Below, in pieces: positions 42,311-51,074 of a stretch of DNA of 64,000 nucleotides; the stretch's first letter is position 1; every line of letters begins with the position of its first letter. The stretch is from Chitinophaga sp. CF118. GTDB lineage: Bacteria > Bacteroidota > Bacteroidia > Chitinophagales > Chitinophagaceae. A model generated the notes under the pieces. The model was not told the origin of the DNA, did no database searches, and saw only the letters and a list, made by a program, of their open reading frames with translations. A program made the position numbers and the translations under genes. The stretch is taken from NCBI RefSeq assembly GCF_900112615.1, contig NZ_FOMK01000005.1, positions 248,001-312,000 of the forward strand. The letters are read 5' to 3'.

Positions 42311-43612
42311 ATGCAAAAACAATGGTTCCTTATCCCCATAATAAGCTTTTTATCCATGTGCACTACAGCACAGGATATTAAAGTGGCAGAAGTAAAACGG
42401 ATTATCTCAACGCTGGCTGCAGATGATATGGAGGGACGGAAAACATTCACTCCCGGCGCTGAAAAAGCTGCTGTTTTTATTGAACAGGAATATACCAAAG
42501 CACAGTTACAGCCTTTTGCCGGACATAAGGATTTTCGTCAATCATTTCATCATTATGAGGTGAAGCCGGAACATCAGCAATTGTGGATAAACGGTCATGA
42601 GGAGAAAGCTGGCGACAGGGTGCTGGTACTCAGTGCTGCCAGTCACCTGAACTGGAACCAGGATAGTTCACTTAAAAGCGAACAGATCAAAGCCTCCGAT
42701 AATTTTTATGAACAGCTCGACAAATTACAGCGCGGAGCAAAACGAAATATTATTGTGTGGGTAGATACTTCACATCATAAAGAATTCATCAATTATAGCT
42801 ATGGCATACAAGAGAGCGGAAGGCATCTTGACAATAGCGGCGGCAGCAATGTAATCATGGTATTGAAACCGGCAACAGACACTGATATAAAAACATGGGC
42901 CGTAAAGGTTGATCAGCAGGTAATACCTTTACCACTGTTCAATATTATTGGAATGATTCCTGGCACTACCAAACCGGAAGAGTATGTAATCTTTTCTGCG
43001 CATTACGACCATCTCGGGATAACATCTCCGGTAGCGGAAGACAGTATTGCAAACGGAGCCGATGACGATGCCAGTGGAATTACTGCTATTATCATGCTGG
43101 CCAGCTATTATAAAAAGCAACCACCTCCAGCGCGCACTTTGTTATTCATTGCCTTTACCGGAGAAGAGATTGGGGAATATGGCTCGCGCTATTATGCGAA
43201 TCATTCAGATCCGGATAAGATAGTAGCCATGTTCAATATAGACATGCTGGGAAAGATCTCCAGATTTGGTAAAAACAGCATCTTTATTACAGGCTGGGAA
43301 CGCTCAGATTTCGGGCAGATTCTGAAACGTAATCTACGAGGCTCGTCTTTCCGCGTATATCCTGATCCTTACCCGGATCAGCATCTTTTTTACCGCGCGG
43401 ATAATGCATCCTTAGCAAAACAAGGAGTACCGGCACATACTATTTCCACAGCGCGTATAGATACAGATACCCTATATCATAATGTAAGGGATGAAGTAAA
43501 AACGCTGGACCTGCCGAATCTTACCAATATCATAAAAGGGATTGCTACAAGCGCCCGTTCTATTGTAAATGGAACGGATACTCCTAAACGGGTTGATAAA
43601 AAGAAAGTATAG
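42311..43612 (+). CDS. Secreted M28 family zinc aminopeptidase
   Basis: Secreted di-zinc peptidase, 433 aa. Signal peptide to about TTAQ (residue 21). A small insert (PA-like region missing or degraded) precedes the catalytic core: FSAHYDHLG (first metal His and Asp context), NGADDDASG (bridging Asp), FTGEEIGEYGS (catalytic Glu and metal Glu), FNIDMLGK (metal Asp) and a late GVPAHTIST (metal His). All M28 metal ligands are visible. The M23-type gene starts 62 bp downstream. Confidence 0.9.
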   Translation: MQKQWFLIPIISFLSMCTTAQDIKVAEVKRIISTLAADDMEGRKTFTPGAEKAAVFIEQEYTKAQLQPFAGHKDFRQSFHHYEVKPEHQQLWINGHEEKAGDRVLVLSAASHLNWNQDSSLKSEQIKASDNFYEQLDKLQRGAKRNIIVWVDTSHHKEFINYSYGIQESGRHLDNSGGSNVIMVLKPATDTDIKTWAVKVDQQVIPLPLFNIIGMIPGTTKPEEYVIFSAHYDHLGITSPVAEDSIANGADDDASGITAIIMLASYYKKQPPPARTLLFIAFTGEEIGEYGSRYYANHSDPDKIVAMFNIDMLGKISRFGKNSIFITGWERSDFGQILKRNLRGSSFRVYPDPYPDQHLFYRADNASLAKQGVPAHTISTARIDTDTLYHNVRDEVKTLDLPNLTNIIKGIATSARSIVNGTDTPKRVDKKKV

Positions 43613-43613
43613 T

Positions 43614-43701
43614 TTATGTTAGATAGAATATTGCAGCGACAAATCAGTATTTTGTTGTATCATAACCCGAGTGTATGTTAGACAGAATATTGCAACAGCA
43701 T
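43614..43701 (+). repeat. Duplicated gene start with leader ORF before the M23 gene
   Basis: The first 21 bases of the M23 gene region (43674-43694) are repeated, with one mismatch, at 43615-43635. The upstream copy opens a 21-codon ORF from ATG 43616 that begins MLDRILQ like the real protein and ends with a TAG (43679-43681) that overlaps the real start region. Confidence 0.6.
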
Positions 43702-44346
43702 CAGCCATTCCAACCCGTAGTATTATATAATGCTGCAAATGATCGCCTGTTACCGATGGATTTTACGGCTGCGAATAAAGATCTTAATCCTGAGATTCTG
43801 GATGACGTTTATTTGTTTACAGATTATGTTACAAAACAATTAGCGCAACATCAATGCCTGTTTGGGATTGGCGGATATGCAGAACATCGTAGTATTTATG
43901 CACGCAGTGCGCATTTCGATACAGAAGAGGAACCCCGCAGACTTCATCTTGCCGTTGATATATGGGGACCTGCAGGAACAACGGTTTACGTTCCATTGGA
44001 CGGAGAAATACATAGCTTTCGTTTTAATGATATAGATGGAGACTATGGCGCCACTATTATTCTCCGTCATGAGTTAGAAGGCCGCATTTTTCATACACTT
44101 TATGGACACCTCTCTTTAGCAGATCTGGAAGGATTATCTGAGAATGATAAAATTGTTGCCGGGCAGGTACTGGCACATTTCGGAGATATTCCGGAGAATG
44201 GGCATTGGCCACCTCATTTACATTTCCAGGTAATTGAAGATATGGAAGGAAAAAAAGGAGATTATCCTGGTGTTTGCAGGTATAGTGAAAGAGAGAAGTA
44301 CCTTGCGAATTGTCCCGATCCGAATATTATTTTACAAATGATTTAG
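43675..44346 (+). CDS. M23 (LytM-like) peptidase domain protein without signal peptide
   Basis: 223-aa protein with a LytM/lysostaphin-like metallopeptidase domain: RLHLAVDIWGPAGTTV gives the first metal His and Asp, HTLYGHLS the next motif, and PPHLHFQV the last His pair. The N-terminal about 60 residues are not recognised. There is no signal peptide or membrane helix, odd for a peptidoglycan endopeptidase, so it may act on another substrate in the cytosol or be exported differently. The 3' end overlaps the convergent ATPase gene by 4 bp. Confidence 0.8.
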   Translation: MLDRILQQHQPFQPVVLYNAANDRLLPMDFTAANKDLNPEILDDVYLFTDYVTKQLAQHQCLFGIGGYAEHRSIYARSAHFDTEEEPRRLHLAVDIWGPAGTTVYVPLDGEIHSFRFNDIDGDYGATIILRHELEGRIFHTLYGHLSLADLEGLSENDKIVAGQVLAHFGDIPENGHWPPHLHFQVIEDMEGKKGDYPGVCRYSEREKYLANCPDPNIILQMI

Positions 44347-45872
44347 AATTCCTGTATCAGATATTCGCTTATTTTCTTTTCTGCGGAAGAGAAATTGATA
44401 CCTATCGCCACCTTCTTACGTGGATCCAATTTGTAAGACCCTAAATAGTCTTTATTGATGATCTGATCCAGTGCATGTTGAGCAGTAGCATCCAGCTTAA
44501 ACTCTAACACATAAATATGTGTTTTCGTCATTACTCTTGCATCTAAACGGCCTTTGGCAGAATGTACTTCGCTTGATATTTCAATACCCAGTAATTGAAA
44601 TGCCGTATGAATCAAACCGTGATAAAAAGATTCCTTGGCATCTATCCATAAAGGGTTGGGAATGTTAGCAAGGAGGGTATCTATAATGTCTACTACTTTC
44701 TTTATATTATTATCTGTAAAAGCTTTTTTCAGTTCAATAATTGTAGGTCTTACATGGCCTGTATCAGTGAAGCTATAGGCAGTTGCCAGATGTGCCAGCA
44801 CACTTTCTTTTACTTCTCTGTTAGGGTATCCTAATGTATATAAACGATCCTCTTTATTGTAGGATTTTATAGTAAGATAGCCCGTCTGAAACATGAGTGT
44901 CAGTGGCTTAATATTATCAATGTAAAGATCCGAGAGGCTAGATACATCTACTTCAAGATTATCTTCTGTAAAAAGAAAATCAGGGCGTGAACGTACCTGT
45001 TTAATTAAGAAAGAAGGAGTACCTGTTGCTATCCAGTAGTTATTAAACTGCCTGTCAGCCATAAAATTCAGAATCGAAAAAGGGTTATATGCTGTAGTTT
45101 TCCCTCCCCAGGAATAACCATTATACCATTCCTTTATCTGCGCAGGGAAACTGGCATCCTCAGCACTGAGCTCTGCTAGCTCTGGCTTAAAGTTAGTATC
45201 CAGTTCTTCTTGTGTAATACCAGTTAATGTTTCAAATTGAGGAAGGAGGGTAATATCTCTAAGATTATTCAAATCAGAGAAAATGCTCACTTTGGTAAAT
45301 CTACTTACACCTGTAATAAGAAGTAAACGAATATATTCATCCGAATCTTTTAGAATAGAATAGAAGCTTTTAAATACAGCACGATTTTCTTCTGCATTGG
45401 ATAAATCATCCAGGTAATCTATAATTGGTTTATCGTACTCATCTATCAGTATTACAACATTCTCATTAACAGAAGCTTTGCGAATTAGTTCTTCAAATCT
45501 TCCTTTTAGGTTATTAGCTTCCAGTTCTATATCGAGTTCTTTTGCCAGGGCAACCATTTCCATGTTAAGGGCCTCGTATAAACCAAACTTCTGATAATCA
45601 ATTTTACTCAGGCGCAGATGTATTACAGGGTGTTTCTTTTCCCAGTTCCATTGATTTTCTATCCAGAGTCCTTCAAATAGCTTTTTGTTACCACTGAAAA
45701 TCTCCTTAATGGTTGATAGCAATAGGGATTTACCAAACCGTCTTGGACGGCTAAGGAAATAATACTTTCCGGATTCGATAAGATTATAGATTGCATGGGT
45801 CTTATCAATATATAAAAACCCTCCTTTTCTTATTTCTCCGAAATCCTGTAAACCTATTGGATACTTCCGCAT
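44343..45872 (-). CDS. AAA-ATPase-like / PD-(D/E)XK nuclease family protein
   Basis: 509 aa, AAA-ATPase_like (PF09820) plus PD-(D/E)XK nuclease (PF08011) type, a family highly expanded in Bacteroidota with no known function. Opens with the hallmark YPIGLQDFGEIRKGGFLYID; Walker A is the atypical RPRRFGKSLLL, Walker B VVILIDEYDKP. In the C-terminal domain the nuclease core is visible as the Asp in GRLDARV followed by VLEFKLD (E-x-K). Overlaps the M23 gene tail to tail by 4 bp. Often called defence-like, but nothing around it is a defence gene. Confidence 0.88.
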   Translation of the reverse strand: MRKYPIGLQDFGEIRKGGFLYIDKTHAIYNLIESGKYYFLSRPRRFGKSLLLSTIKEIFSGNKKLFEGLWIENQWNWEKKHPVIHLRLSKIDYQKFGLYEALNMEMVALAKELDIELEANNLKGRFEELIRKASVNENVVILIDEYDKPIIDYLDDLSNAEENRAVFKSFYSILKDSDEYIRLLLITGVSRFTKVSIFSDLNNLRDITLLPQFETLTGITQEELDTNFKPELAELSAEDASFPAQIKEWYNGYSWGGKTTAYNPFSILNFMADRQFNNYWIATGTPSFLIKQVRSRPDFLFTEDNLEVDVSSLSDLYIDNIKPLTLMFQTGYLTIKSYNKEDRLYTLGYPNREVKESVLAHLATAYSFTDTGHVRPTIIELKKAFTDNNIKKVVDIIDTLLANIPNPLWIDAKESFYHGLIHTAFQLLGIEISSEVHSAKGRLDARVMTKTHIYVLEFKLDATAQHALDQIINKDYLGSYKLDPRKKVAIGINFSSAEKKISEYLIQEF

Positions 45873-45991
45873 ACTAACAAATATAGCTAAAAAGAGAAAA
45901 CCTGCTAAAAAAAAGAACAGTATATATTTCCTGTAAACCCCGCTGCTGTTACCGCTAATGTCATTGTGATGTTTTAGCAGTATTGTTTAAA

Positions 45992-46031
45992 ATAAGAATG
46001 ATCAACTGCATTCGCAATTGATCATTCTTAT
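45992..46031 (-). terminator. leuS terminator
   Basis: Perfect 14-bp stem (45992-46005 with 46018-46031) with a TGC/GCA inner pairing, 24 bp after the leuS stop codon on the minus strand. The rest of the 182-bp gap to the ATPase gene is AT-rich without features. Confidence 0.75.
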
Positions 46032-46054
46032 AAAATATTTATAAATAAAATCTG

Positions 46055-48823
46055 CTATATCACAATATTGATCATTCTTCCTTTCACAATCACCACCTTT
46101 TTCACCGGTTTCCCTTCCATCCATTTCTGGACTATTTCATTTGCCATTACGGTCTGTTCGATAACAGCATTATCTGCATCGAGAGCAAAGCTAAGCTCTG
46201 TGCGGGTTTTCCCGTTTACAGCGATGGGGTAATTGAAGGCACTTTCTTTTACATGTTTCTCTTCAAATACAGGATAAGGTGCATCGAGAATGCTGGAAGT
46301 ATTACCCAATAAATGCCAGAGTTCTTCACTCACGTGAGGTGCATAAGGCGTTAACAGGACCAGTAAAGGTTCCAGGATACTGCGCTTATTGCACTTAAGT
46401 GTACTCAATTCATTCACGCAGATCATGAACTGACTTACAGCAGTATTGTAAGAGAAGTTCTCGGTATCTGCATCTATCTTCTGAATGGTTTTGTGTAATA
46501 CTTTCAGTTCTTCCGGAGTAGCTTCACCATCTTTTACGATCAGTCCTTTCTGTTCGTCGGCAAACAATCTCCACAGTTTTTTTATGAAGCGGTGCACGCC
46601 TTCAATGCCTTTTGTTTCCCAGGGTTTGGATTGCTCTACGGGCCCCAGGAACATCTCATACATACGGAAAGTATCTGCACCGAATTTCTCCACTACATCA
46701 TCAGGATTCACTGTGTTGAATAAGCGTTTGCTCATTTTTTCAAGCTGTGTACCGCAAATGTATTTACCATTTTCCTGGATAAATTCAGCATTGGCATAGT
46801 CGGGTTTCCATTTCTTAAATGCCTGAAGATCCAACTCTACACCATCCACTATATTTACATCTACATGTAATGCATCTGTTTCATACTGATCTTTCAGTCC
46901 GTGAGAGACAAAAGTATTTGTACCACGTACGCGATATACCAGGCGGGAACTTCCACCGATCATGCCCTGGTTGATCAGTTTTTTATACGGCTCATCAAAG
47001 CCAATATAACCCAGATCATACAGTGCTTTTGTCCACATACGGGAATACAACAGATGACCTACAGCATGTTCTGTACCGCCTACGTATACATCCACCTGGT
47101 TCCAGTAGTCAGTCGCACTTCGATCTGCAAATACTTCTGAATTGTTCGGATCTGTATAACGGAGGAAGTACCAGCTGCTGCCTGCATAACCGGGCATTGT
47201 ATTCGTTTCGCGTTTGGTTTCGCCGTCGATATTCACCCAGTTTGTGATGTTGGCCAGCGGGCCTTCACCTTCATCTCCAGGTTTATAATTTTCCACATGA
47301 GGTAATGTTACCGGCAGATCTTTAGCTTCCAGTGCGTATGGAATACCGTTTTTGTAGGTGACAGGAAAAGGCTCGCCCCAATAGCGCTGCCGGCTGAAAC
47401 CTGAATCCCTCATCTTATAGTTGATCTGACGTTTGCCTATGCCCAATGCTTCTACCTTATCGGCTGCAACATCCATAGCAGCTTTCATATTCATTCCGTT
47501 GAGGAAGTCACTGTTCTGCAGGGTAGCGTCTTTGGTAGGATTTGCTTCTTCACCATTAAAGGCATCGCCAATAATATTGGTGATGGGTATATTGAAGTGT
47601 TTGGCAAACAGGAAATCGCGCTGATCGCCACATGGTACGGCCATAATAGCACCGGTACCATAACCAGCAAGTACATATTCAGAGATCCATACAGGAATGA
47701 GTTTCCCGTTAAAAGGATTCTGTACATAAGCACCGGTAAAGGCACCTGTGATCTGTTTCACCTCTGCCATACGTTCCCTTTCTGAACGGCTTTGAACGTA
47801 GTCCAGGTATTTTTCTATCTCCGCCTTTTTTGCATCGGTGGTGATCTTAGCTACCAGTTCGTGTTCCGGTGCCAGTACCATAAAGTCGACACCGAAAATA
47901 GTATCCGGGCGGGTTGTATATACTGTGATGGTATCTTCAGCAGCACCATCAATTTTGAAGGTTATCTCAGCGCCCTGGCTCTTACCGATCCAGTTGCGTT
48001 GCATTTCTTTCATGGCATCGCTGAAGGATACAGTATCCAGTCCGTCCAACAGGCGGTTGGCATATTCTGTGATGCGCAGGAACCACTGACGCATTTTCTT
48101 TTTGATAACAGGATACCCGCCACGTTCGCTTACACCGTTTACCACTTCATCGTTGGCCAGTACAGTACCCAGCTCAGGGCACCAGTTCACTTCTGCATAG
48201 GCCAGGTATGCCAGGCGGTAGTGCATTAATATTTCGCGTTGCTGAGCTTCATTATATTGTTTCCACTCTGCCGCGGTGAATTTTATATGGCGGTCGCCGG
48301 GGCATTCATGGCCTGCGTTCCCGTTACTTTCAAAGAGAGCTATCAGGGAGTCTATACCCACTGCTTTCTGCAGGGAGCGGTTGAACCAGCTATTGAACAG
48401 CTGGAGGAAGATCCATTGTGTCCATTTATAATAAGCCGGGTCGCTGGTTTTAATTTCGCGTTCCCAATCGAAGCAAAAGCCGATGTTATCCAATTGATTA
48501 CGGAAAGCGGCGAGGTTCTGTGCAGTTGTAACTGCAGGGTGCTGACCTGTTTCCAGGGCATATTGTTCTGCTGGCAGACCAAAGGCATCCCATCCCATAG
48601 GATGAAGTACATTAAAGCCTTTTAGTCTTTTATAGCGGGCATAGATATCTGAAGAAATGTATCCCAGCGGGTGACCTACGTGTAAGCCTGCTCCCGAAGG
48701 GTAAGGGAACATATCCAGTACATAACATTTGGGCTTGGGGCTGTTGTTGCTTATCCGGTAGGCGTGGGTATTTGCCCAGTGTTCCTGCCACTTTTTCTCA
48801 ATAGCCCTGAAATTGTATTCCAT
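46055..48823 (-). CDS. leuS: Leucyl-tRNA synthetase
   Basis: Class Ia synthetase, 922 aa. HIGH-type motif in PYPSGAGLHVGHPLGY (residues about 41-56), a large CP1 editing domain with the conserved TTRPDTIFGVDFMVLAPEH, GTGAIMAVPCGDQRD, the catalytic KMSKS-type loop as EKMSKRLFN (KMSKR variant), and a C-terminal anticodon helical bundle plus the small LeuRS-specific tail VVIVKGRMINIVI. About 50 residues longer than E. coli LeuS, due to inserts of the kind seen in Bacteroidota. Divergent from ftsX. Confidence 0.96.
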   Translation of the reverse strand: MEYNFRAIEKKWQEHWANTHAYRISNNSPKPKCYVLDMFPYPSGAGLHVGHPLGYISSDIYARYKRLKGFNVLHPMGWDAFGLPAEQYALETGQHPAVTTAQNLAAFRNQLDNIGFCFDWEREIKTSDPAYYKWTQWIFLQLFNSWFNRSLQKAVGIDSLIALFESNGNAGHECPGDRHIKFTAAEWKQYNEAQQREILMHYRLAYLAYAEVNWCPELGTVLANDEVVNGVSERGGYPVIKKKMRQWFLRITEYANRLLDGLDTVSFSDAMKEMQRNWIGKSQGAEITFKIDGAAEDTITVYTTRPDTIFGVDFMVLAPEHELVAKITTDAKKAEIEKYLDYVQSRSERERMAEVKQITGAFTGAYVQNPFNGKLIPVWISEYVLAGYGTGAIMAVPCGDQRDFLFAKHFNIPITNIIGDAFNGEEANPTKDATLQNSDFLNGMNMKAAMDVAADKVEALGIGKRQINYKMRDSGFSRQRYWGEPFPVTYKNGIPYALEAKDLPVTLPHVENYKPGDEGEGPLANITNWVNIDGETKRETNTMPGYAGSSWYFLRYTDPNNSEVFADRSATDYWNQVDVYVGGTEHAVGHLLYSRMWTKALYDLGYIGFDEPYKKLINQGMIGGSSRLVYRVRGTNTFVSHGLKDQYETDALHVDVNIVDGVELDLQAFKKWKPDYANAEFIQENGKYICGTQLEKMSKRLFNTVNPDDVVEKFGADTFRMYEMFLGPVEQSKPWETKGIEGVHRFIKKLWRLFADEQKGLIVKDGEATPEELKVLHKTIQKIDADTENFSYNTAVSQFMICVNELSTLKCNKRSILEPLLVLLTPYAPHVSEELWHLLGNTSSILDAPYPVFEEKHVKESAFNYPIAVNGKTRTELSFALDADNAVIEQTVMANEIVQKWMEGKPVKKVVIVKGRMINIVI

Positions 48824-48866
48824 ATTTCTGATTATCTAACTAACTTAAAATAACGTTAAAGGATGA

Positions 48867-48903
48867 CAAAAGTAAACATAACTGCTAATTTTTGTTATTT
48901 TCG
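48867..48903. promoter_or_regulatory. Divergent promoters of leuS and ftsX
   Basis: On the minus strand TACTTTTG (48874-48867) fits TAnnTTTG for leuS. On the plus strand TATTTTCG (48896-48903), one mismatch, precedes ftsX by 18 bp. Confidence 0.45.
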
Positions 48904-48921
48904 CCTGTAAACGGTAGATTA

Positions 48922-49797
48922 ATGGCGCAGCAACCCGGTAAATCATCATCAAAAAAATCCAAACCTTCCTATTTATATTCCATTATTGGAGTCGCGCTGG
49001 TGTTATTCCTGTTGGGAATACTAGGGCTGATTGTTATCCATGCCAATAAATTAAGTGAGTATTTTAAGGAAAGTATTGAGATACAGGTGATTTTGAGGGA
49101 CAATGTAAAAGAAGATCAGGCACTTGCACTGAAAGATTCCATTGCCCAGAGACCTTACATCAAATCGATTGAGTATGTTTCCAAGGATGTGGCAGCTCAG
49201 CGCTTTAAAACAGAATTTGGCGAAGATTTCATTAACCTGTTACAATATAATCCGCTTTATGCCAGTATCAATATCAAAGGCAATGCGCGTTATGTGAACC
49301 CGGACAGCCTTAAAATTATTGAAGCTAATCTTACCCAGCAGAGTATTGTAAGGGAAATTTCCTATCAGAGAGTGCTGGTAAGCAAGCTGAATGAAAATGT
49401 GCGTAAAATAGGCCTGGTAATCCTGGGAGTAAGTTTACTCCTGGCCCTGGTCGTGATTTTCCTGATCGATAATACTATCCGTCTGGCTATGTTCAGCAAT
49501 CGTTTCCTCATAAAAACCATGCAAATGGTAGGGGCTACACGCTGGTTCATTGCCAAACCATTTGATATACGCAGTATTATTAACGGTGCCTTAAGTGCTA
49601 TACTGGCTATTGCCGGATTGGTAGGCATTTTATATTTTGCAGACCAGCTGCTGCCTGAGCTTGGCAGCATGCGGGATTACTTCATGATCTCTGTATTATT
49701 CCTGGGTATGATTCTCATCGGTATCTGTATATCGCTGGTAAGTACCCATCGCTCGGTAATGAAGTATCTGCGTCTGAAACTGGATGATCTCTATTGA
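48922..49797 (+). CDS. ftsX: Cell division protein FtsX
   Basis: Four-helix membrane partner of FtsE that controls peptidoglycan hydrolases at the septum. ATG 48922 is used; upstream codons to 48892 read through the promoter. 291 aa: cytoplasmic start, helix 1 at about 20-41, the FtsX extracellular domain (IQVILRDNVKEDQALAL to about 155), then three helices with LRLAMFSNRFLIKTMQMVGA-type linker (seen as IRLAMFSNRFLIKTMQMVGA) and a C-terminal VSTHRSVMKYLRLKLDDLY. ftsE is not adjacent. Followed by DUF3098 and uppP, an arrangement common in this phylum. Confidence 0.93.
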   Translation: MAQQPGKSSSKKSKPSYLYSIIGVALVLFLLGILGLIVIHANKLSEYFKESIEIQVILRDNVKEDQALALKDSIAQRPYIKSIEYVSKDVAAQRFKTEFGEDFINLLQYNPLYASINIKGNARYVNPDSLKIIEANLTQQSIVREISYQRVLVSKLNENVRKIGLVILGVSLLLALVVIFLIDNTIRLAMFSNRFLIKTMQMVGATRWFIAKPFDIRSIINGALSAILAIAGLVGILYFADQLLPELGSMRDYFMISVLFLGMILIGICISLVSTHRSVMKYLRLKLDDLY

Positions 49798-49812
49798 TAA
49801 TTTCAACATACT

Positions 49813-50082
49813 ATGAGTAAAGAAACCAAACACATCGAAAAAGCAGTAATAGAAAGCAAGCCTGTTATCGCGAAAGATAACTACAAAATAGTAATAGCAG
49901 GGCTGGCAATCACTGTTATAGGTTTTCTGTTAATGATGGGTGGTTATACCGATGATCCTAATCATTTCAAACCAGAAGAAGTATATAGCTTCCGCCGCAT
50001 CACAGTTGCTCCTACCGTTATAGTAATAGGTCTTATTGTAGAGATCTACGCTATTATGCGTAAGCCTAAAGCGAAAGCCTGA
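49813..50082 (+). CDS. DUF3098 membrane protein
   Basis: 89-aa protein of DUF3098 (PF11297), with two membrane helices (about residues 25-44 and 67-84) and a short loop GGYTDDPNHFKPEEVYSFRR. Function unknown. It lies between ftsX (15 bp) and uppP (71 bp) and so is likely tied to envelope growth. The intrinsic terminator directly behind it separates it from uppP. Confidence 0.88.
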   Translation: MSKETKHIEKAVIESKPVIAKDNYKIVIAGLAITVIGFLLMMGGYTDDPNHFKPEEVYSFRRITVAPTVIVIGLIVEIYAIMRKPKAKA

Positions 50083-50106
50083 TTTTATTCAGTTTAAATA
50101 ATATTG

Positions 50107-50133
50107 GCGATGAACGTTCATCGCTTTTTTTTT
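50107..50133 (+). terminator. Intrinsic terminator just before uppP
   Basis: 50107-50124 is a perfect 18-nt palindrome (GCGATGAACGTTCATCGC) followed by nine T (50125-50133). Only 20 bp remain before the uppP start codon. Confidence 0.85.
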
Positions 50134-50153
50134 GAATAAATAAGTAAGTTGTC

Positions 50154-50954
50154 ATGAGCATACTGGAAGCAGTTATTATTGCAATTGTTGAAGGACTGAC
50201 CGAATTTTTGCCTGTATCTTCTACCGGGCATATGATTATCACCAGTGCCTTGCTGGGCATTAATAAGGATGAATTTACCAAGCTGTTTGAGGTATGTATC
50301 CAGTTAGGAGCTATCCTGGCTGTAGTGGTATTGTACTGGAAAAAGTTTTTTGTATTTGATAAGAACAGGATCAACTTCTATATAAAACTGATCATTGCAG
50401 TATTACCGGCACTCATAATCGGTTACCTGCTGGCAGATAAGATAGATGCTCTGTTGGAAAAACCGCTGGTGGTAGGAATTACATTATTCCTGGGGGGAAT
50501 AGTATTGCTCTTTGTAGACAACTGGTTTACCAAACCGGAAGTAAAGGATGATGAACAGATCAGTTTATTCAGGGCATTAAGGATTGGTTTCTGGCAATGT
50601 ATCGCCATGATTCCCGGCGTAAGTCGTAGTGCCGCTACTATCATTGGCGGAATGCAGCAAAAGTTGACCCGTAACGTAGCAGCAGAATTCTCCTTCTTCC
50701 TGGCAGTACCTACTATGGCTGCTGCAACGGGTTATAAGCTGCTGAAAGAACGTGATTTGCTGATCTCCCATCCTGAGAATATCAAACTTTTACTGGTAGG
50801 AAATATCGTTGCTTTCATTGTGGCAATGATCGCTATAAAATTCTTTATTACTACACTGAAAAAATATGGCTTCCGGGTATGGGGCTATTACCGTATCATA
50901 GTAGGGATTGCTATCCTGGTTGCTATTGGTATGGGGTATAAACTTTACATATAG
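50154..50954 (+). CDS. uppP: Undecaprenyl-diphosphatase
   Basis: Integral membrane phosphatase (BacA/UppP) that recycles the undecaprenyl carrier of cell-wall synthesis and gives bacitracin tolerance. 266 aa, about eight helices. Conserved motifs are IVEGLTEFLPVSSTGHMI (with the (E/Q)XXXE motif and active His) and the PGVSRSAATIIGGM block. Its start lies 20 bp behind a strong terminator, so expression must come from readthrough or a weak TAATATTG at 50099. Confidence 0.96.
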   Translation: MSILEAVIIAIVEGLTEFLPVSSTGHMIITSALLGINKDEFTKLFEVCIQLGAILAVVVLYWKKFFVFDKNRINFYIKLIIAVLPALIIGYLLADKIDALLEKPLVVGITLFLGGIVLLFVDNWFTKPEVKDDEQISLFRALRIGFWQCIAMIPGVSRSAATIIGGMQQKLTRNVAAEFSFFLAVPTMAAATGYKLLKERDLLISHPENIKLLLVGNIVAFIVAMIAIKFFITTLKKYGFRVWGYYRIIVGIAILVAIGMGYKLYI

Positions 50955-50987
50955 GGTGGACTAAAAAAGGTCCCCCTTCCAATAAGA

Positions 50988-51040
50988 GACAGTGATGAAA
51001 CCTCTTGTATGTGGTTTCAGGTGTCCCTGTTTTGTTTTTA
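50988..51040 (+). terminator. Possible terminator after uppP
   Basis: Imperfect stem (TGAAACC at 50996-51002 with GGTTTCA at 51013-51019, and GACA/TGTC further out) followed by a T-rich run. Confidence 0.4.
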
Positions 51041-51074
51041 ATCAACTCTACCTTTTTATAAAATTCCTATATTC

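Noticed and set aside
46700..46750. KMSKR instead of KMSKS in LeuS
   Set aside because: A known tolerated variant in class I synthetases; not a sign of inactivation.
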